A stretch of DNA of 64,000 nucleotides. Origin: Globisporangium splendens (lineage: Eukaryota; Oomycota; Peronosporomycetes; Pythiales; Pythiaceae). Both the position numbers and the translations under genes were made by a program. The notes beneath the pieces are model-generated. The model had not been told where the DNA came from. It saw only the letters and a program-made list of their open reading frames with translations, and ran no database searches. This document shows positions 63,976 through 64,000 of this stretch, piece after piece (positions within the stretch are counted from its first letter, which is position 1; each line of letters begins with the position of its first letter). Location: assembly GCA_006386115.1 (NCBI GenBank), contig VFIW01000050.1, positions 233,339 to 297,338 of the forward strand, written 5' to 3'.

Positions 63976-64000
63976 ACGACTGAATCGGCAAGTGAGCAGT

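Overview
The window looks like nuclear DNA of an oomycete (water mould). The genes are eukaryotic, with short GT-AG introns of roughly 75-210 bp and two predicted GC-AG introns. The gene set includes a family of START plus FYVE-like zinc-finger proteins, secreted Thr/Pro-rich and Cys/Pro-rich repeat proteins (one with an RxLR-type motif), and an APE-type LINE. I do not assign a species.

Layout. Positions 1-18,180 are an accessory region. It holds two tandem paralogous genes for secreted Thr/Pro-rich proteins (the first runs off the left edge), a decayed non-LTR retrotransposon of about 8 kb on the minus strand, a secreted Cys/Pro repeat gene whose repeat tract changes frame, and long stretches with no gene. 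From about 18 kb the window is mainly housekeeping genes on both strands: a WBP11-like splicing factor, nucleoporin NUP58/45, a membrane-anchored GH5-like protein, a chorismate-lyase-like protein, mitochondrial ribosomal protein bL34, glutaminyl-tRNA synthetase, a U1A/U2B''-type spliceosomal protein, a myristoylation-motif CAMK-type kinase, an SLC1-type transporter, a Cu/Zn-SOD-like protein, a ZCCHC9-like zinc-knuckle protein, an acidic membrane protein and an MPPED-type metallophosphoesterase.

Five intronless START/FYVE-like genes occur in two clusters: a convergent pair at 22.3-26.0 kb and a head-to-tail trio at 54.3-61.9 kb. Each cluster has one member of each of two subtypes, so the clusters probably share an ancestral pair. 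All five end in the same undescribed motif of about 25 residues.

The most notable observations are proteins that keep a fold but lose its active site: the GH5-like protein lacks both catalytic glutamates, and the SOD-like protein lacks most metal ligands and its disulfide. Others are a bacterial-type UbiC-like protein with its key residues kept, an SLC1 transporter with an altered substrate and cation site, and a LINE ORF1 carrying an OTU-like domain and an in-frame TAG shared by two diverged copies. Starts were chosen at ATG; several open frames extend further upstream without one. Exon models were made by eye from splice signals and frame.
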